Shown piece by piece: positions 62,361-64,000 of a stretch of DNA of 64,000 bases (positions are counted from its first letter, which is position 1; the number at the start of each line of letters is the position of its first letter). The position numbers and the translations under genes were made by a program. The stretch comes from Corynebacterium sp. 13CS0277. GTDB lineage: Bacteria > Actinomycetota > Actinomycetes > Mycobacteriales > Mycobacteriaceae. The notes beneath the pieces are model-generated. The model was not told the DNA's origin, ran no database searches, and was given only the letters and a program-made list of their open reading frames with translations. The DNA lies in assembly GCF_002994655.1 (NCBI RefSeq), contig NZ_PPDL01000004.1:1-64000 (forward strand). The letters are read 5' to 3'.

Positions 62361-63527
62361 ATGCACACCACCGACACTCTCTTTCACACCCTCCGGCAAC
62401 GTCTCGCCACCGCCGACACCATTCCCGCACCCCACGAACTCGCCGCACTCATCCGCGCCGAAGCCGGCCTCATCACCGACCAGGACGTCCTCGACCTCAT
62501 GACGAAACTCACCGCCGGGGCCGCAGGACTCGGGCCCCTCGAACCCCTCCTCACCATCCCGGGGCTCACCGACATCCTCGTCAGCGGGCCCGCGCGCGTC
62601 CGCATCGCCACCACCGGATCCCGGCACCTCGCCGACGCCGACATCACCTTCGCCAGCGACGCCGACGTCCGCGAACTAGCCACCCGACTCGCCCACAGCT
62701 GCGGGCGCCGCCTCGACGACGCCCACCCCTACGCCGACGGGCGCATCACCCGCGCCGACGGCACTAGCCTCCGCATCCACGCCATCCTCAACCCACCCGC
62801 GCTCACCGGCACCTGCCTCAGCATCCGCGTCCTCAACACCGCCACCACCACCCTCGCAGACCTCGAAGCCCGCGGCACCATGCCCCCACACATCACCCGC
62901 TTCCTCCACGCCATCGTCGACACCCGCCAAAACTTCCTCATCTCCGGCGGCACCGGCAGCGGGAAGACCACCCTCCTCGCCGCACTCATCGCCCACATGG
63001 ACCCCCGCCAACGCATCCTCGCCGTCGAAGACACCGCCGAGCTCGCCCCCAACCACCCCGGGCTCGTCACCCTCACCAGCCGGGCCGCCAACACCGAAGG
63101 CCACGGAGAAATCACCATGTCCACCCTCATCACCCAATGCCTCCGCATGCGCCCCGACCGCATCATCGTCGGCGAAATCCGCGGCCGCGAAGTCGTCGAC
63201 CTCCTCACCGCCCTCAACACCGGACACTCCGGTGGAGGCGGCACCGTCCACGCCAACAGCATCCGCGACATCCCCAGCCGCCTCGAAGCACTCGCCAGCC
63301 TCGGCGGACTCACCCGCGAAGCCACCCACAGCCACATGCACTCCGCACTCAACGTCAGCCTCAACGTCGCCCACACCCCCACCGGACGCAAACTCACCCA
63401 CATCGGCCAACTCACCCAAGACGCCCGGGGACTCTGCCACATGAGCATCATCTGGGACCACCGCCACGGACCCACCGACACCTGGCGCGAACTCAACGAC
63501 CGACTCCTCCAGGAAGCGAACCAATGA
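62361..63527 (+). CDS. tadA: Tad secretion ATPase
   Basis: The 388-residue product is a CpaF/TadA-type secretion ATPase: N-terminal helices (1-60), the N2 domain (GPLEPLLTIPGLTDILVSGP; GRRLDDAHPYADGRI), Walker A GGTGSGKTT (196-204), the Asp box AVEDTAELAP, Walker B RIIVGEIRG and the His box GGGTVHANS. It powers assembly or export of Tad/Flp pili or a related pseudopilus. tadB overlaps its end by 4 nt. The prepilin genes would lie beyond the window. Confidence 0.94.
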   Translation: MHTTDTLFHTLRQRLATADTIPAPHELAALIRAEAGLITDQDVLDLMTKLTAGAAGLGPLEPLLTIPGLTDILVSGPARVRIATTGSRHLADADITFASDADVRELATRLAHSCGRRLDDAHPYADGRITRADGTSLRIHAILNPPALTGTCLSIRVLNTATTTLADLEARGTMPPHITRFLHAIVDTRQNFLISGGTGSGKTTLLAALIAHMDPRQRILAVEDTAELAPNHPGLVTLTSRAANTEGHGEITMSTLITQCLRMRPDRIIVGEIRGREVVDLLTALNTGHSGGGGTVHANSIRDIPSRLEALASLGGLTREATHSHMHSALNVSLNVAHTPTGRKLTHIGQLTQDARGLCHMSIIWDHRHGPTDTWRELNDRLLQEANQ

Positions 63528-64000
63528 CCACTCACACCGCCCTCGCCTGCCTCCTCCTCGCAGCAGCACTGCTCATCCCACACCCCCGACCCATCGCCCG
63601 GACCTGCCACACCCGCCGCCCGCGCGCCGGGCCCTGGCTCATCGCCGGCGCCTGCGTGATGCTGCTGGTCGTGGCCAGCCGGCCCGCGCTCGCCGCCACC
63701 GGCATCGTGCTCGCCGGCACCGCCACCTGGAGCATCCGCAACGCCCGCATGGCCCGCGCCGCAGCCCGCGACGCGGACGCCCTCGCCGGGCTGCTCACCA
63801 CCCTGGCCGCCCAACTCCAGGCCGGCAGCCCACCGGGCGCCGCACTGCAGCACACCGCAGCCAGGCTCCCGCCGGGCACTCCAGAGCAGCTCGCGCGCCT
63901 CTTCCGCGCGGCCGCCGCCCAACCCGCCGCCGCAGCCGACATCTTCACCAGCCACCCCAGCGCCCACGTCACCCGTCTCGGCGTGCTGTGGGCCACCGCC
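63524..64000 (+). CDS. tadB: Tad/type II secretion membrane protein, 5' part
   Basis: The frame starts at an ATG overlapping the tadA stop (ATGA) and runs off the window end after 159 codons. It has two or three hydrophobic segments (LACLLLAAALLIP; WLIAGACVMLLVVASRPALA; TGIVLAGTATWSI) and then the start of a cytoplasmic helical domain (ADALAGLLTTLAAQLQAGSP, PGAALQHTAARLPPG) as in TadB/TadC-type GspF-domain proteins that form the platform for the Tad ATPase. Confidence 0.88.
   Translation, partial: MTTHTALACLLLAAALLIPHPRPIARTCHTRRPRAGPWLIAGACVMLLVVASRPALAATGIVLAGTATWSIRNARMARAAARDADALAGLLTTLAAQLQAGSPPGAALQHTAARLPPGTPEQLARLFRAAAAQPAAAADIFTSHPSAHVTRLGVLWATA

Overview
The window is a piece of an actinobacterial chromosome of high G+C, almost certainly Corynebacterium. 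The evidence is gene content and order: tRNA-Ser and SRP RNA next to aspT; dnaX-ybaB-recR; murT-gatD; leuA; lysC and asd; sigC-katA; a six-gene mrp operon; a large bifunctional PBP next to a WhiB regulator (whcA); glxR-nth; and marP, an alpha/beta hydrolase, a holin-like membrane protein, a HAD hydrolase, 6C RNA, ssd and tad genes. This follows the C. glutamicum and M. tuberculosis layouts as I know them. The species cannot be named from the sequence.

Layout. 1-264: the end of an IS5-like insertion sequence cut by the window edge. 300-4600: tRNA-Ser, SRP RNA, aspT, an unrecognised gene, cobF, and a translationally coupled pair of small secreted proteins. 4800-10060: DNA replication and repair (dnaX with a huge low-complexity extension, ybaB, recR). 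10017-15258, minus strand: an MFS transporter, then an operon of lipoprotein, a degenerate epsilon-type exonuclease/BRCT protein, murT and gatD (peptidoglycan glutamate amidation). 15259-20071: leuA behind a leader peptide with a 10-bp attenuator stem, a GT-C membrane protein and an EamA-type transporter. 20174-26336: lysC (with its internal beta-subunit start) and asd, separated here by a four-gene ABC exporter/two-component operon. 27275-37226: a 1825-residue vWA surface adhesin with a sortase signal, sigC, katA, and a second cell-surface protein related to the adhesin C-terminus but carrying a long intracellular tail. 37239-45058: ohr, the mrp cation/proton antiporter operon and a divergent YhgE/Pip-like protein. 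45100-58200: tRNA-Pro and mostly conserved housekeeping and stress genes. 59010-61304: 6C RNA, then an accessory insert with a bacteriocin-like secreted protein and a small membrane partner, then two perfect DnaA boxes. 61305-64000: ssd, tadA and the start of tadB.

How the genes fit together. Several groups serve the cell envelope: murT/gatD, the bifunctional PBP, marP, the adhesin, the tad system and the mrp antiporter. Oxidative-stress functions cluster in katA, ohr and whcA. leuA, lysC and asd supply leucine and the aspartate-family amino acids. Many genes start directly behind a TANNNT box with about 7 nt between, which suggests leaderless mRNAs are common here.

The most unusual items are the adhesin-like protein with an intracellular tail (35730), the pseudo-exonuclease in the murT operon (13427), the secreted glycine-zipper protein and partner (60006-60772), the coupled ALSSD secreted pair (3856-4589), and the ABC/two-component operon with an inverted repeat around its start codon (21664). 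All functional statements rest on motif recognition and remembered family knowledge; no database search was run.
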